Positions 1 through 8,171 of a stretch of DNA of 16,951 nt are shown here, piece by piece. Source of the stretch: UBA5109 sp964606735 (GTDB lineage Bacteria > Pseudomonadota > Gammaproteobacteria > Pseudomonadales > Pseudohongiellaceae); NCBI GenBank assembly GCA_964606735.1, contig CAZSHI010000037.1:1-16951 (forward strand), in the 5' to 3' direction. Within the stretch, counting starts at the first letter, position 1. The number at the start of each line of letters is the position of its first letter. A model generated the notes under the pieces. The model was not told the DNA's origin, ran no database searches, and was given only the letters and a program-made list of their open reading frames with translations. A program made the position numbers and the translations under genes.

Positions 1-45
1 TGCTCCGAAAGCGACCCAACAGGCAACAAATCGGCTAGGGTTTCA

Positions 46-543
46 TTAGCAAAAAGATGAGTCCAGCTTCATTGCTTTTTTAAAATTCTTGATGGCCTCA
101 TCAGATTGACCATAATAGCGGTAGATAATAGCGAGGTTATTATAGGCTTCTGCCAGAGAAGGATCATTTGAGATAGCACGTTTATAGGATGCAATGGCCT
201 CATCCATAAGACCAAGCTGCCTTTGAATCAAACCCTGTAAATTCAGCCTGCCGGCATGATTTGGAGTTCTTGAAAGTATGTTTTTTATGCCTTTATAGGC
301 AGCCTGAAACTTCCCCTCCTTGTACAAAAACAAGGTATCCAATTGTTGGACCACCATGGAATCTGGATGCTTTTGCTTTAAAAGATTTAGCTTTTGTCTG
401 GCATCCTGGGTTTCACCGGCTTCATATTCTGCCAGTAATGCCTCGCACTGTTTTTGCAGAGCCTGCCCCGGCTTTAGCTTACCGGTGACTGCACCGCTGA
501 AAGACTCTCCCTGTTTGATGGTAATGGATATATGTTGGCTCAC
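46..543 (-). CDS. Small TPR-repeat protein, possibly 3'-truncated by a frameshift
   Basis: The 165-residue product has at least two clear tetratricopeptide repeats, at about residues 95-128 and 129-162. The second contains the typical AEAYNNLAIIY helix and an EAIKNFKKAMKLD helix. A more degenerate helical part occupies residues 25-90. There is no signal peptide or membrane segment, so it is probably cytoplasmic and acts in protein-protein contacts; the partner is unknown. The start is a GTG at 541-543 with no good SD. It lies 35 bases downstream of the copper chaperone gene, as the last visible gene of the minus-strand cluster. The protein ends right after the last repeat, where a run of five A's (plus strand 51-55) precedes the stop. 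Shortening the run by one base would open the frame to the window edge, so truncation by frameshift is possible. The repeat assignment is secure; the function is not. Confidence 0.75.
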   Translation of the reverse strand: MSQHISITIKQGESFSGAVTGKLKPGQALQKQCEALLAEYEAGETQDARQKLNLLKQKHPDSMVVQQLDTLFLYKEGKFQAAYKGIKNILSRTPNHAGRLNLQGLIQRQLGLMDEAIASYKRAISNDPSLAEAYNNLAIIYRYYGQSDEAIKNFKKAMKLDSSFC

Positions 544-578
544 GCTTTGATTGCTAGTGCAGATTAATACACCGACAC

Positions 579-1010
579 TTAATTGCCGGTGCTGATAACA
601 GGAACCGTCGCAGAAATAACCATCCCGTTACTGAAACCCAGCAGTAGCCTGATACTGTCGCCTGCCACCAGGGACTGCCTGAGACCCTCCAGCATGATAT
701 GAAAACTACCGGGTTCAAACACGACGGATTGCTGGGGAGGAAGGTCAATACTCGACAGATGTTCCATAACCATCATACCATTTCGCGTGCTACTCAAGTG
801 TATCATTGCAGATCTGGCAGCATCCGTTCTCACTTCAGTCAAGCTCAGAGGATGCTGACCCACATTGCTGATTGCCATGTAAACAGCTGCTGTTTCCGCA
901 CTGGGGGGCAGTTCCCTGATATAGGCATTCTCAATCTGGATATTCATTTGCGCCATGAGCATTGAAGGCAGCATAGTGAAAAGCAGGCCCAGGTATTTGA
1001 CAAGATTCAT
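579..1010 (-). CDS. Periplasmic copper chaperone, PCu(A)C family
   Basis: Proteins of this family (DUF461) bind Cu(I) in the periplasm and deliver it, in known cases, to the CuA centre of cytochrome c oxidase. The full ligand pattern H-x10-M-x21-H-x-M is visible: numbered from the ATG at 1010, His71, Met82, His104 and Met106, the last pair in FHIML. The N-terminus (MNLVKYLGLLFTMLPSMLMAQ, a basic residue then a hydrophobic stretch) is a signal peptide. I chose the ATG at 1008-1010 because AAGGA lies just upstream and because it puts the signal peptide at the very N-terminus. An alternative ATG at 1026-1028 adds six residues, overlaps the upstream stop by one base and has no SD. At about 143 residues it is normal for the family. 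No Sco-type partner or oxidase gene is in the window. Confidence 0.9.
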   Translation of the reverse strand: MNLVKYLGLLFTMLPSMLMAQMNIQIENAYIRELPPSAETAAVYMAISNVGQHPLSLTEVRTDAARSAMIHLSSTRNGMMVMEHLSSIDLPPQQSVVFEPGSFHIMLEGLRQSLVAGDSIRLLLGFSNGMVISATVPVISTGN

Positions 1011-1027
1011 AGGACTTTCCTTGGTCA

Positions 1028-1765
1028 TCAGGATTGCGGGGTATTGACCTGAATGGTCGGTTGATTTCCGTAGGCAATGTTACCGCGCAAGCGGTAGCCC
1101 CCGACAGCTTCACGCATGATTTGATAAATCCACCTTGCCTCAGCATCATTGCGGGCCGTAATAATAAAGGTGGCATCCCGGTTTTTTACATATTCACCGA
1201 TGGAGCCCAGTTGCGACATGATTTCCAGACTTTGTTCAGATAAGGCTTCCGGATCGAGAGCAAAGTAATCCCGCTTGAAGGCACGCTTATTCTCTAGATA
1301 AGCCCTGCTTTCAGCAATGGCTGGCGCGTCTGGCCGTATGCTGGCTGCCCGCAACAGATACTCTTCGGCATCAGCAAACTGGCCTACTTCAATCGCCCTG
1401 TTGGCCATGCTGACATAACGCCCGACAATATCCTCCACTCCCTGCAGTGCCACAGCATTGTCGGGTTCTACACTCAGGACTTCCAGATAACGGTCATAGG
1501 CATTATCGCCGGCTGGAAAAAGCAAACGCCCGTCCTCAAAGGCAAGGCTGGCTTCGTAAAGCATGTCTGCCAGAATGCGAGCTCGCAGTATATAGTCAGG
1601 CGTAGAGGGAGCCTCGGGCTGCTCGTTAAGCACTACCGGATCAGGTGTGCTTTGAATTCCTGGCGCCGATTCAGACTCTGCTTCCAACTGGTTCGTCTGA
1701 CAGGCTGACAGCAGTGCAGGGCTGCCCAGGACAGCACAGATATACAGTGTTTTGAGGGCTTTCAT
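1028..1765 (-). CDS. Predicted outer-membrane lipoprotein with TPR-like region
   Basis: The 245-residue protein starts with a lipoprotein signal peptide: a Lys-containing N-terminus, a hydrophobic core and the lipobox LSAC with Cys22. Gln at +2 suggests sorting to the outer membrane. An acidic, Pro/Ser-rich linker (about 23-58) is followed by helical TPR-like repeats (about 60-160, including FADAEEYLLRAASIRPDAPA). A C-terminal segment (about 195-245) contains RDATFIITARNDAEARWIYQ and looks like a small alpha/beta domain that I cannot name. It probably acts as a periplasm-facing scaffold or assembly factor. It sits 27 bases after moeA and touches the copper chaperone gene, so co-transcription is likely. 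I see no strong SD before the ATG at 1763-1765. The lipoprotein call is firm; the specific function is unknown. Confidence 0.8.
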   Translation of the reverse strand: MKALKTLYICAVLGSPALLSACQTNQLEAESESAPGIQSTPDPVVLNEQPEAPSTPDYILRARILADMLYEASLAFEDGRLLFPAGDNAYDRYLEVLSVEPDNAVALQGVEDIVGRYVSMANRAIEVGQFADAEEYLLRAASIRPDAPAIAESRAYLENKRAFKRDYFALDPEALSEQSLEIMSQLGSIGEYVKNRDATFIITARNDAEARWIYQIMREAVGGYRLRGNIAYGNQPTIQVNTPQS

Positions 1766-1792
1766 GGCTGAATCATACTGTATTCACATAAA

Positions 1793-3010
1793 CTACAGCA
1801 AACCGGAAAATGGCAGGTATGTCAGTAGTTCACCCTGGCGAATTGCACTTTTCGCTGGCAGCAAGGCCAGGCCATCTGCCCAGGATAATGAATTCAGCAC
1901 ACTGGAACCCTGATTTTCAAAAGCCACCAAATGGACCAGACCCTGGGCATTTGTTTCGAGTCTGACCCGCAGAAACTCGTCTCGAATGCCGCTGTTGTCC
2001 CGATCAAAACCGGATGCCAGCTGCAGACCCTGCATCCTGGGCCCGCTCGCTCCCTGCATGCGCAGCAGGCATGGTTTTACCAGCAGCAGAAAAGTCACAA
2101 AGACCGCAACCGGGTTCCCGGGCAAGCCGAAAAAAGGCGTGCTTCCAATAGTCCCGAAACTGAATGGCTTGCCAGGTTTTATCGCGAGCTTCCATAAGGA
2201 AAGCGTACCCAGTTTTTCCAGCGCCGCCTTGACATAATCGGCTTCGCCAACAGAAACACCGCCACTGCTGATGATGCAGTCTGCTTCAGCGGCTGCCTGT
2301 TCCAGGGCATTACAGGTGCTCAGCAAATCATCTTTAACAATGCCTGCCCGAATGACTTGCATCCCCAGGCGCGTCAGCAGACTTTCCAGGGTGAAACTGT
2401 TGCTGTCATAGATTTGGCCAGCCTGCAGTTGTTTTCCAGGGCTGATCAATTCATCCCCGGTATTGATAATGGCAACACGCAAGGGCTTGTAGACCTCTAG
2501 CTGTGAAATGCCAAGTGAAGCCAGCAACCCGATATCCTGTGGTCGCAAACGATGGCCCTGCTCCAGCACCCTGGTACCCGCCTGAATATCATGACCCCGT
2601 TTGCGGATATTCTCCCCTGGCTGGGGGGCATGCAGTAGCCTCAGTGTCGAATCACTGACTTCTGTATCTTCCTGAATAACCACCGCATCGGCACCTGATG
2701 GAATAGGCGCTCCGGTAAAAATCCGCGCTGCTGTGCCGGCTTGCAAAGGCTGACCGACATGACCCGCCAGTATGGTCTGGGATATAAGCATCGGCTCCTG
2801 ATGTTGAAGATCCTGCACACAAAGTGCAAAACCATCCATGGCACTGCTATCAAATCCGGGCACATCAATCGCTGAGTGAATGTCTTGTGCCAGAATTCTG
2901 CCATCCGCATCTGATAAAGCGAGCGTCTCCCCGACACCCTGCGGGTGGAGCTTGTGCTCAAGTATGGACTGGGCCTGATCCAGACTGGTCAAGGTGGATG
3001 TAGACATCAT
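1793..3010 (-). CDS. moeA: Molybdopterin molybdenumtransferase MoeA
   Basis: MoeA inserts molybdate into adenylylated molybdopterin in the last step of molybdenum cofactor synthesis, in the cytoplasm. The 405-residue length fits the family (E. coli about 411). Visible signatures are SAMDGFA (residues 56-62), IFTGAPIPSGADA (97-109), GENIRKRGHDI (132-142), TGDELI (184-189), the MPT-binding GGVSVGEADYV (250-260), KPGKP (278-282) and GLPGNPVAVF (295-304). Its ATG overlaps the stop of the upstream SDR-like gene in an ATGA arrangement (3007-3010), which suggests translational coupling; there is no independent SD. ATG at 3007 (residue 2) is an equally possible start. No other cofactor gene (moaA-E, mogA, mobA) is in the window, so moeA is separated here from its usual partners. 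Confidence 0.95.
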   Translation of the reverse strand: MMSTSTLTSLDQAQSILEHKLHPQGVGETLALSDADGRILAQDIHSAIDVPGFDSSAMDGFALCVQDLQHQEPMLISQTILAGHVGQPLQAGTAARIFTGAPIPSGADAVVIQEDTEVSDSTLRLLHAPQPGENIRKRGHDIQAGTRVLEQGHRLRPQDIGLLASLGISQLEVYKPLRVAIINTGDELISPGKQLQAGQIYDSNSFTLESLLTRLGMQVIRAGIVKDDLLSTCNALEQAAAEADCIISSGGVSVGEADYVKAALEKLGTLSLWKLAIKPGKPFSFGTIGSTPFFGLPGNPVAVFVTFLLLVKPCLLRMQGASGPRMQGLQLASGFDRDNSGIRDEFLRVRLETNAQGLVHLVAFENQGSSVLNSLSWADGLALLPAKSAIRQGELLTYLPFSGLL

Positions 3011-3888
3011 TTTAGTAGGTACATCGATGCAATAAGCTCCTTCACGGCGGCTTCTCTGGAGCGTTGTTTGATGCCGAAACTGGACATAATGTGGTGACAG
3101 TCCAGCACCGAATTTTCGAGCTGGGTTTTACTGGACTGCTCGGTGATGATCTCCAGATGCTCCAGGCAGTTTGACAGTTCCTTGTCATAGCCTGCAGCTT
3201 CTTTGAGAAACTTCTCCACAAAGGTATGACGATGTGTTGCCTGCAGGGCGCAATAATGGAACAGACCCCAGTTCATGGCATCACAATCCAACTGCTTGTT
3301 GATCGCCAGTATTACCCGGGCAACATCATCCGCAGGGGTTGGACTGCAGCGCTGGTCTAACAGATGCAGTTTGCCTTTTTGATCTTTGCAAAGCCTGATA
3401 CAGCTCTGGAAGAATTCCGCTCTGTCTTTGCTGAACATACCCTCAGTCCGCAGGATGAGATGCTTTTCATATTTCTCGACTTTCTTTTCCAGGCTATAAG
3501 CCAGCTTGCCCAGCGGATTTTTTGCCTTACAGGAATCACTTTCCAGATAAGGTTTGGGATTGGAGCCATCAAAGACAGCTGCCGAGGAGTGAAGAATCAG
3601 CGGAATCCTGTTTGCTTTTGCTGCCCTGAGCAAGTGAGTGCAGGCCTGAATGAGTTGCTGTTGGCGCGCCTTTTCGATAGTCCGTTCCGATTGAAAAAGT
3701 CCCGGGTCCAGACTGATGTTCACTAGCTGACTGATCCGCTTTTCTAGCAGCAGCTGTTTGAGGGAAACTGGATCAGACAGCACCGGCTCATCCTCTCTCA
3801 GGATGATAAACTCCGTGGCATTCTGCTTTAACAGTTGTGTATAGCTATGCCCGAGTTGATTGTCAGCACCAAAAACTAGAATGTTCAC
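3007..3888 (-). CDS. RmlD-like SDR / sugar-nucleotide-binding oxidoreductase
   Basis: The 293-residue protein resembles the extended short-chain dehydrogenases of the dTDP-4-dehydrorhamnose reductase (RmlD) type. It opens with a beta strand and the dinucleotide loop GADNQLG (residues 7-13). Also visible are a serine strand with LHSSAAVFDG (99-108, compare STDYVFDG in RmlD) and the catalytic-type Tyr131-x3-Lys135 in KLAYSLEKK. In the loop an Asn stands where RmlD proteins usually have a third Gly. The start is GTG at 3886-3888; the first beta strand begins immediately, which supports it, although the SD is poor. It lies 36 bases after ssb and overlaps moeA by four bases. No other rhamnose genes (rmlABC) are near, so a role in dTDP-rhamnose synthesis is not supported. 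The substrate is unknown. Confidence 0.75.
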   Translation of the reverse strand: MNILVFGADNQLGHSYTQLLKQNATEFIILREDEPVLSDPVSLKQLLLEKRISQLVNISLDPGLFQSERTIEKARQQQLIQACTHLLRAAKANRIPLILHSSAAVFDGSNPKPYLESDSCKAKNPLGKLAYSLEKKVEKYEKHLILRTEGMFSKDRAEFFQSCIRLCKDQKGKLHLLDQRCSPTPADDVARVILAINKQLDCDAMNWGLFHYCALQATHRHTFVEKFLKEAAGYDKELSNCLEHLEIITEQSSKTQLENSVLDCHHIMSSFGIKQRSREAAVKELIASMYLLK

Positions 3889-3924
3889 AGTCGAATCGAG
3901 GGCTCGCTATCCCTTGCTCAATGC

Positions 3925-4377
3925 CTAGAAGGGAATATCGTCATCAAAACTGTCCATGTCTGCGGGCGCTTCCTGGGCCGGCGTTGTATTCTTTTGTGGT
4001 GGCGGAGCAGCACTTGAGGAATATGAATCACCGGTACCGCCGCGAGTGTCGAGCATCTGCATTTCATTGGCAATAATATCCGTCGCATAGCGCTTGACGC
4101 CGTCCTGCTCCCAGGAACGGGTTTGCAGTCGGCCTTCTACATAGAGTTTGGAGCCTTTTTTGACATACTCGGCAACAATTTCAGCCAGCCGCTGATAAAA
4201 GGTCACCCGGTGCCATTCGGTACGTTCCTGCTGTTCACCGGTATTTTTATCCTTCCAGGTCTCCGAGGTTGCCAGGGAGATATTGGTGACGGCATTACCA
4301 TTCGGCATGTATCGCGTTTCGGGATCCTGCCCCACATTACCAACTAGAATTACTTTGTTTACACCTCGACTTGCCAC
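3925..4377 (-). CDS. ssb: Single-stranded DNA-binding protein SSB
   Basis: SSB coats single-stranded DNA in replication, recombination and repair. Residues 1-110 form the OB fold (MASRGVNKVILVGNVGQDPE, then SETWKDKNTGE, TEWHRVTFY, GSKLYVEGRLQTRSW). A short disordered linker rich in Ser, Pro and Gln follows. The tail DMDSFDDDIPF is the acidic tip that recruits partner proteins. At 150 residues it is slightly shorter than E. coli SSB (178), with the difference in the linker. The start is a GTG at 4375-4377, supported by a perfect SD, AAGGAGGT, five bases away. It is divergent from uvrA, as in many gammaproteobacteria, and leads the minus-strand cluster. The 36-base gap to the next gene and the lack of a hairpin there allow read-through. 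Confidence 0.97.
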   Translation of the reverse strand: MASRGVNKVILVGNVGQDPETRYMPNGNAVTNISLATSETWKDKNTGEQQERTEWHRVTFYQRLAEIVAEYVKKGSKLYVEGRLQTRSWEQDGVKRYATDIIANEMQMLDTRGGTGDSYSSSAAPPPQKNTTPAQEAPADMDSFDDDIPF

Positions 4378-4382
4378 GCTGT

Positions 4383-4390
4383 ACCTCCTT
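4383..4390 (-). promoter_or_regulatory. Consensus Shine-Dalgarno of ssb
   Basis: AAGGAGGT on the minus strand, with a five-base spacer to the GTG start. It is the strongest SD in the window and decides the non-ATG start of ssb. It fits high SSB production. Confidence 0.85.
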
Positions 4391-4441
4391 CTCTATGGAT
4401 TGATAAGTCTAGCACGCTTAAGAAAAATTTCGATGAGATTC

Positions 4442-4469
4442 TTCTTTCCTGTTGCCGTCAACGTATAAT
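4442..4469 (+). promoter_or_regulatory. Candidate sigma70 promoter of uvrA
   Basis: A perfect TATAAT lies at 4464-4469, 35 bases before the uvrA ATG. The best -35 with an acceptable spacer is the weak TTCTTT (4442-4447, spacer 16). A short GGCC/GGCC inverted repeat (4470-4483) sits around the expected start site. On the opposite strand a TTGACG (4456-4461) could be a -35 for ssb, but its -10 (TCTCAT) is poor. No CTG-N10-CAG LexA box is present in the 127-base spacer. Confidence 0.45.
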
Positions 4470-4504
4470 GGCCCGTTTAGGCCAATTTTCTCGAAGTAGC
4501 TTTA

Positions 4505-7327
4505 ATGGATGAAATAATCGTCAGAGGCGCTCGCACGCATAATCTGAAAAATATCGACCTTAGCATTCCCAGGGATAAACTGGTTGTCATCACCGGACTG
4601 TCTGGATCGGGTAAGTCATCACTGGCTTTCGACACGCTTTACGCAGAAGGACAAAGGCGCTATGTCGAATCCTTGTCTACCTATGCGCGGCAGTTCCTGT
4701 CAATGATGGACAAGCCGGATATGGACCAGATATCGGGTCTGTCCCCTGCCATCTCCATTGAGCAGAAATCCACCTCGCACAATCCGCGTTCAACCGTCGG
4801 AACCATCACGGAAATTTATGACTACCTGCGCCTGCTGTTCGCCAGGGCTGGTGAACCGTATTGCCCGGATCACCACCTCAAGCTGGAAGCCCAAACGGTC
4901 AGTCAGATGGTTGATCAGGTGCTGGCGCTGCCGGAAGGTACTCCCATGATGCTGCTGGCCCCGGTTGTGCGTGAGCGCAAGGGCGAGCATGTACATATCT
5001 TTCATGAACTCAAGGCGGGTGGCTTTATCCGTGCCCGCGTGGACGGCATCCTTACCGAACTGGACTACCCGCCGGCACTGGAAAAAAACAAAAAGCATAC
5101 CATTGAAGTGGTCATCGACCGTTTCAAGGTGCGTGATGATCTGAGCCAGCGCCTGGCAGAATCCTTTGAGACAGCCCTGCATATTGCAGGCGGCCTGGCC
5201 ATCGCCTCGCCTATGGAAGGTGAGGGGGAAGAAGTGGTGTTTTCCTCGCTCTTCGCCTGCCCGCAATGCGGCCACAGTATCACCGAACTGGAGCCTCGCC
5301 TGTTCTCTTTCAACAATCCTGCTGGAGCCTGTGAAGCTTGCGATGGCCTGGGCATGAAACAGTATTTCGACCAGAACAAGATCATTATTGATGATGAACT
5401 TTCACTGGCTGAAGGTGCTGTCAGGGGCTGGGACCGTCGCAATGTCTATTATTTCCAGCTGCTTAAATCACTGGCTGAGCATTATGCCTTTAGCATTGAT
5501 ACCCCCTATAAAAAACTCAGCAAGAAACATCAGCAACTGATTCTGTTTGGCAGTGGCAGGGAGCTGATCGAATTTACTTTCTACAATGAAAAAGGCAAAA
5601 CCTATATCAACCGGAAAACCTTTGAAGGGATTCTGCCCAACATGGAGCGCCGCTATCGCGAAACCGAATCGCAAATGGTGCGTGAAGAACTGAGTAAATA
5701 CCTCAACTCCCAGCCCTGCCCGGAATGTCAGGGCACGCGTTTACGTCGGGATGCCCGCCATGTCTTCATCAACCGTAAAAACCTTCCATCCATTACCGAT
5801 CTGACCATCGGGGATGCGGCCGAGTATTTCGACAAACTCAGGCTGAAAGGCAAACAGGCGACGATTGCTGAAAAAATTCTCAAGGAAATCAAGGACCGCC
5901 TGCGCTTCCTGGTCGATGTCGGACTGAATTACCTCACCCTGAGTCGCAGTGCCGAGACTCTCTCCGGCGGAGAAGCCCAGCGTATCCGGCTGGCCAGTCA
6001 GATCGGAGCCGGGCTGGTGGGTGTTATGTACATACTGGATGAGCCCTCCATCGGCCTTCACCAGCGTGACAATGATCGTCTGCTGAATACCTTGCGGCAT
6101 CTACGCGATATCGGCAATACGGTAATAGTGGTGGAACATGACGAGGAAGCCATTCGCAGTGCAGACCATATCATTGACATAGGACCGGGAGCCGGCGTTC
6201 ACGGAGGTGAAATAGTCGCCCAGGGAACCGATAAGGACATCGAAAAAGTATCAGGTTCCCTGACCGGACAGTATCTGTCCGGCAAACAAAAAATTGAAAT
6301 TCCCGCCAAACGGGTAGCACCAAATCCCGACAGACAACTGACTCTTTCGGGGGCTGCCGGTAATAATCTGAAATCTGTCACCCTTAAAATTCCACTGGGG
6401 CTGATGACCTGTGTCACCGGCGTTTCCGGCTCGGGCAAGTCAACCCTGATCAACAACACGCTTTATCCGCTGACCGCTACTGCCCTGAACGGAGCCACGA
6501 CACTCAATGCTGCCAAGTACAAAGCCCTGGACGGTCTTGAATACCTCGACAAGGTAGTGGACATCAACCAGAGCCCTATCGGCCGCACTCCGCGCTCCAA
6601 CCCGGCAACTTATACCGGCATATTTACTCCCATACGGGAGCTTTTTTCCGCCACTCAGGAAGCCCGTGCCAGGGGGTATAAACCCGGCCGTTTTTCTTTC
6701 AACGTTAAAGGTGGCCGCTGTGAAGCCTGCCAGGGAGATGGCCTTGTCAAAGTGGAAATGCATTTCCTGCCGGACGTTTATGTCGCCTGTGACGTGTGCA
6801 AAAGCAAACGCTATAACCGGGAAACCCTCGAGGTAAAATACAAGGGCAAGAATATTTACGAAGTCCTGGATATGACGGTTGAGGATGCCCGTGAATTTTT
6901 TGACCCGGTCCCGATGATTGCCCGCAAGCTGCAAACGCTGATCGAGGTCGGCCTTTCCTATATCAAGCTGGGTCAGGCAGCCACGACCCTGTCAGGCGGT
7001 GAAGCCCAGCGTGTCAAATTGTCGCGTGAACTTTCCAAACGGGATACCGGACAGACACTTTACATACTGGATGAGCCAACCACCGGATTGCATTTTCACG
7101 ATATCAAGCAATTGCTCACAGTCCTGCATCGACTGCGGGACGATGGCAACACCATCGTGGTGATCGAACATAATCTGGACGTTATCAAAACTGCCGACTG
7201 GATTGTTGACCTGGGTCCGGAAGGTGGCGGTGGCGGTGGCAAAATTATCGCCAGCGGCACACCGGAATCCCTGGCCGCCGAAAAGCACTCATACACCGGG
7301 CAATACCTGGCCAAAATACTGACCTAG
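4505..7327 (+). CDS. uvrA: Excinuclease ABC subunit UvrA
   Basis: UvrA is the damage-recognition ATPase of nucleotide excision repair; it loads UvrB onto damaged DNA. The 940 residues equal the E. coli length. The protein has two ABC ATPase modules. The first has Walker A GLSGSGKSS (31-39), a zinc module with CPQC (from 252) and CEAC, and signature LSGGEAQRI (about 486) with ILDEPSIGLH. The second has Walker A GVSGSGKSTL (from about 639), a zinc finger CEAC with CDVC, signature LSGGEAQRVK and ILDEPTTGLH. A Gly-rich stretch (EGGGGGGK) lies near the C-terminus. The SD is weak (GAAG). It is divergent from ssb. All key residues are present and the frame is intact. I see no convincing terminator in the 88 bases after it, so the next gene may be partly co-transcribed. 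Confidence 0.98.
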   Translation: MDEIIVRGARTHNLKNIDLSIPRDKLVVITGLSGSGKSSLAFDTLYAEGQRRYVESLSTYARQFLSMMDKPDMDQISGLSPAISIEQKSTSHNPRSTVGTITEIYDYLRLLFARAGEPYCPDHHLKLEAQTVSQMVDQVLALPEGTPMMLLAPVVRERKGEHVHIFHELKAGGFIRARVDGILTELDYPPALEKNKKHTIEVVIDRFKVRDDLSQRLAESFETALHIAGGLAIASPMEGEGEEVVFSSLFACPQCGHSITELEPRLFSFNNPAGACEACDGLGMKQYFDQNKIIIDDELSLAEGAVRGWDRRNVYYFQLLKSLAEHYAFSIDTPYKKLSKKHQQLILFGSGRELIEFTFYNEKGKTYINRKTFEGILPNMERRYRETESQMVREELSKYLNSQPCPECQGTRLRRDARHVFINRKNLPSITDLTIGDAAEYFDKLRLKGKQATIAEKILKEIKDRLRFLVDVGLNYLTLSRSAETLSGGEAQRIRLASQIGAGLVGVMYILDEPSIGLHQRDNDRLLNTLRHLRDIGNTVIVVEHDEEAIRSADHIIDIGPGAGVHGGEIVAQGTDKDIEKVSGSLTGQYLSGKQKIEIPAKRVAPNPDRQLTLSGAAGNNLKSVTLKIPLGLMTCVTGVSGSGKSTLINNTLYPLTATALNGATTLNAAKYKALDGLEYLDKVVDINQSPIGRTPRSNPATYTGIFTPIRELFSATQEARARGYKPGRFSFNVKGGRCEACQGDGLVKVEMHFLPDVYVACDVCKSKRYNRETLEVKYKGKNIYEVLDMTVEDAREFFDPVPMIARKLQTLIEVGLSYIKLGQAATTLSGGEAQRVKLSRELSKRDTGQTLYILDEPTTGLHFHDIKQLLTVLHRLRDDGNTIVVIEHNLDVIKTADWIVDLGPEGGGGGGKIIASGTPESLAAEKHSYTGQYLAKILT

Positions 7328-7415
7328 CTGCCTCGAAACTTTGCTGGATTAAGCTGAAGGACATGCTTTTAAAAACCCTCAAACGCTTCTGTTCAACTGT
7401 CACCCAAACACGAGA

Positions 7416-8081
7416 ATGACCATGAAAAATAAACTACACCTGATTGCTGACCCCCTCTGCGGCTGGTGCTTCGGTGCAGCCCCCTTGCTCAGTGCTACCC
7501 GCCAAATACCGGATCTAACCATTGTGCTGCATTGCGGGGGCTTATTTTCAGGCCCAAACAGTCAGCTGCTTGAAGCAGGCATGCGCCAGTACATTCTCAG
7601 TCATCATGAACGTATTCTGCAGCTGACAGGGCAGGATGTCGGCGAAAAATTCCATACCCTGCTGGATTCCGGCAAAGCCATGCTGGATTCAACGCCTCCC
7701 ATACGCGGCATACTGACCGCTGAAGCTGCCACCGGAGCGGCTCTGGATTATTATCAGGCACTTATCAAGGCTCACTTTATCGATGGCCGGCCTGTCACTG
7801 AAACCCAGACCCTGCAGGCCATAGCCGAAGAGTGCGGAATTGACGGGGAACGCTATAGTCAGGCTTTTGCTGAGCTGGATGAGTCTGCGGTCTCTGCACA
7901 TATTCTGGCCACCCGCCAATTCATGCATGAAGTCGGATCGCAGGGTTTTCCTAGTTTTGTTTTCGAGCAGGGTTCTCAGCGACAGCTAATCAATCACCAT
8001 CACTATTATGACGATCCGCAAGGTTGGCAGAAGCGCCTGGAAAAACTGCTTGCAGAATCTCGGGAGCAGACAATGCATTGA
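7416..8081 (+). CDS. DsbA/FrnE-like thioredoxin-fold oxidoreductase (CGWC)
   Basis: The 221-residue protein belongs to the DsbA-like thioredoxin-fold group, close to the FrnE/2-hydroxychromene-2-carboxylate isomerase branch. Right after the first beta strand is DPLCGWCFG, a redox-active CGWC pair at Cys15 and Cys18. A long helical insertion follows (about 60-165), and the cis-Pro loop GFPSFVFE comes near the C-terminal third. There is no signal peptide, so it is probably a cytoplasmic disulfide oxidoreductase or isomerase; the client is unknown. The C-terminal part has a His-rich patch (NHHHYYDDPQ). Two starts are possible, ATG at 7416 and ATG at 7422, both behind a weak CGAGA. Its stop codon overlaps the -35 box of the promoter for the following quinoprotein gene. 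Confidence 0.85.
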   Translation: MTMKNKLHLIADPLCGWCFGAAPLLSATRQIPDLTIVLHCGGLFSGPNSQLLEAGMRQYILSHHERILQLTGQDVGEKFHTLLDSGKAMLDSTPPIRGILTAEAATGAALDYYQALIKAHFIDGRPVTETQTLQAIAEECGIDGERYSQAFAELDESAVSAHILATRQFMHEVGSQGFPSFVFEQGSQRQLINHHHYYDDPQGWQKRLEKLLAESREQTMH

Positions 8082-8106
8082 GACCCTCGTGCACAAAGGC
8101 TATTAT
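8078..8106 (+). promoter_or_regulatory. Near-consensus sigma70 promoter of first quinoprotein gene
   Basis: TTGAGA (8078-8083) and TATTAT (8101-8106) are separated by exactly 17 bases; each hexamer is one base from consensus. The -35 overlaps the stop codon of the upstream DsbA-like gene. The predicted transcript would have a 5' leader of about 60 bases ending in the SD AAGGGG (8160-8165). This supports an independent transcription unit. Confidence 0.6.
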
Positions 8107-8171
8107 CACCCGTCAAATAAGTACTACACTACACACTGAAATTCCTAAAAGAAGTCAGCAAGGGGACACAA

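Noticed and set aside
579..1028. Upstream ATG at 1028 for the copper chaperone
   Set aside because: It has no SD and places six polar residues before the signal peptide. ATG at 1010 has AAGGA and a typical signal N-terminus.
4790..5442. Two antisense open frames over uvrA (161 and 125 codons)
   Set aside because: They overlap conserved uvrA coding sequence and look like codon-bias shadows.
7328..7415. Possible terminator after uvrA (TTAAGC...GCTTTTAA)
   Set aside because: The stem is only about four bases with a mismatch, and no real T-run follows.
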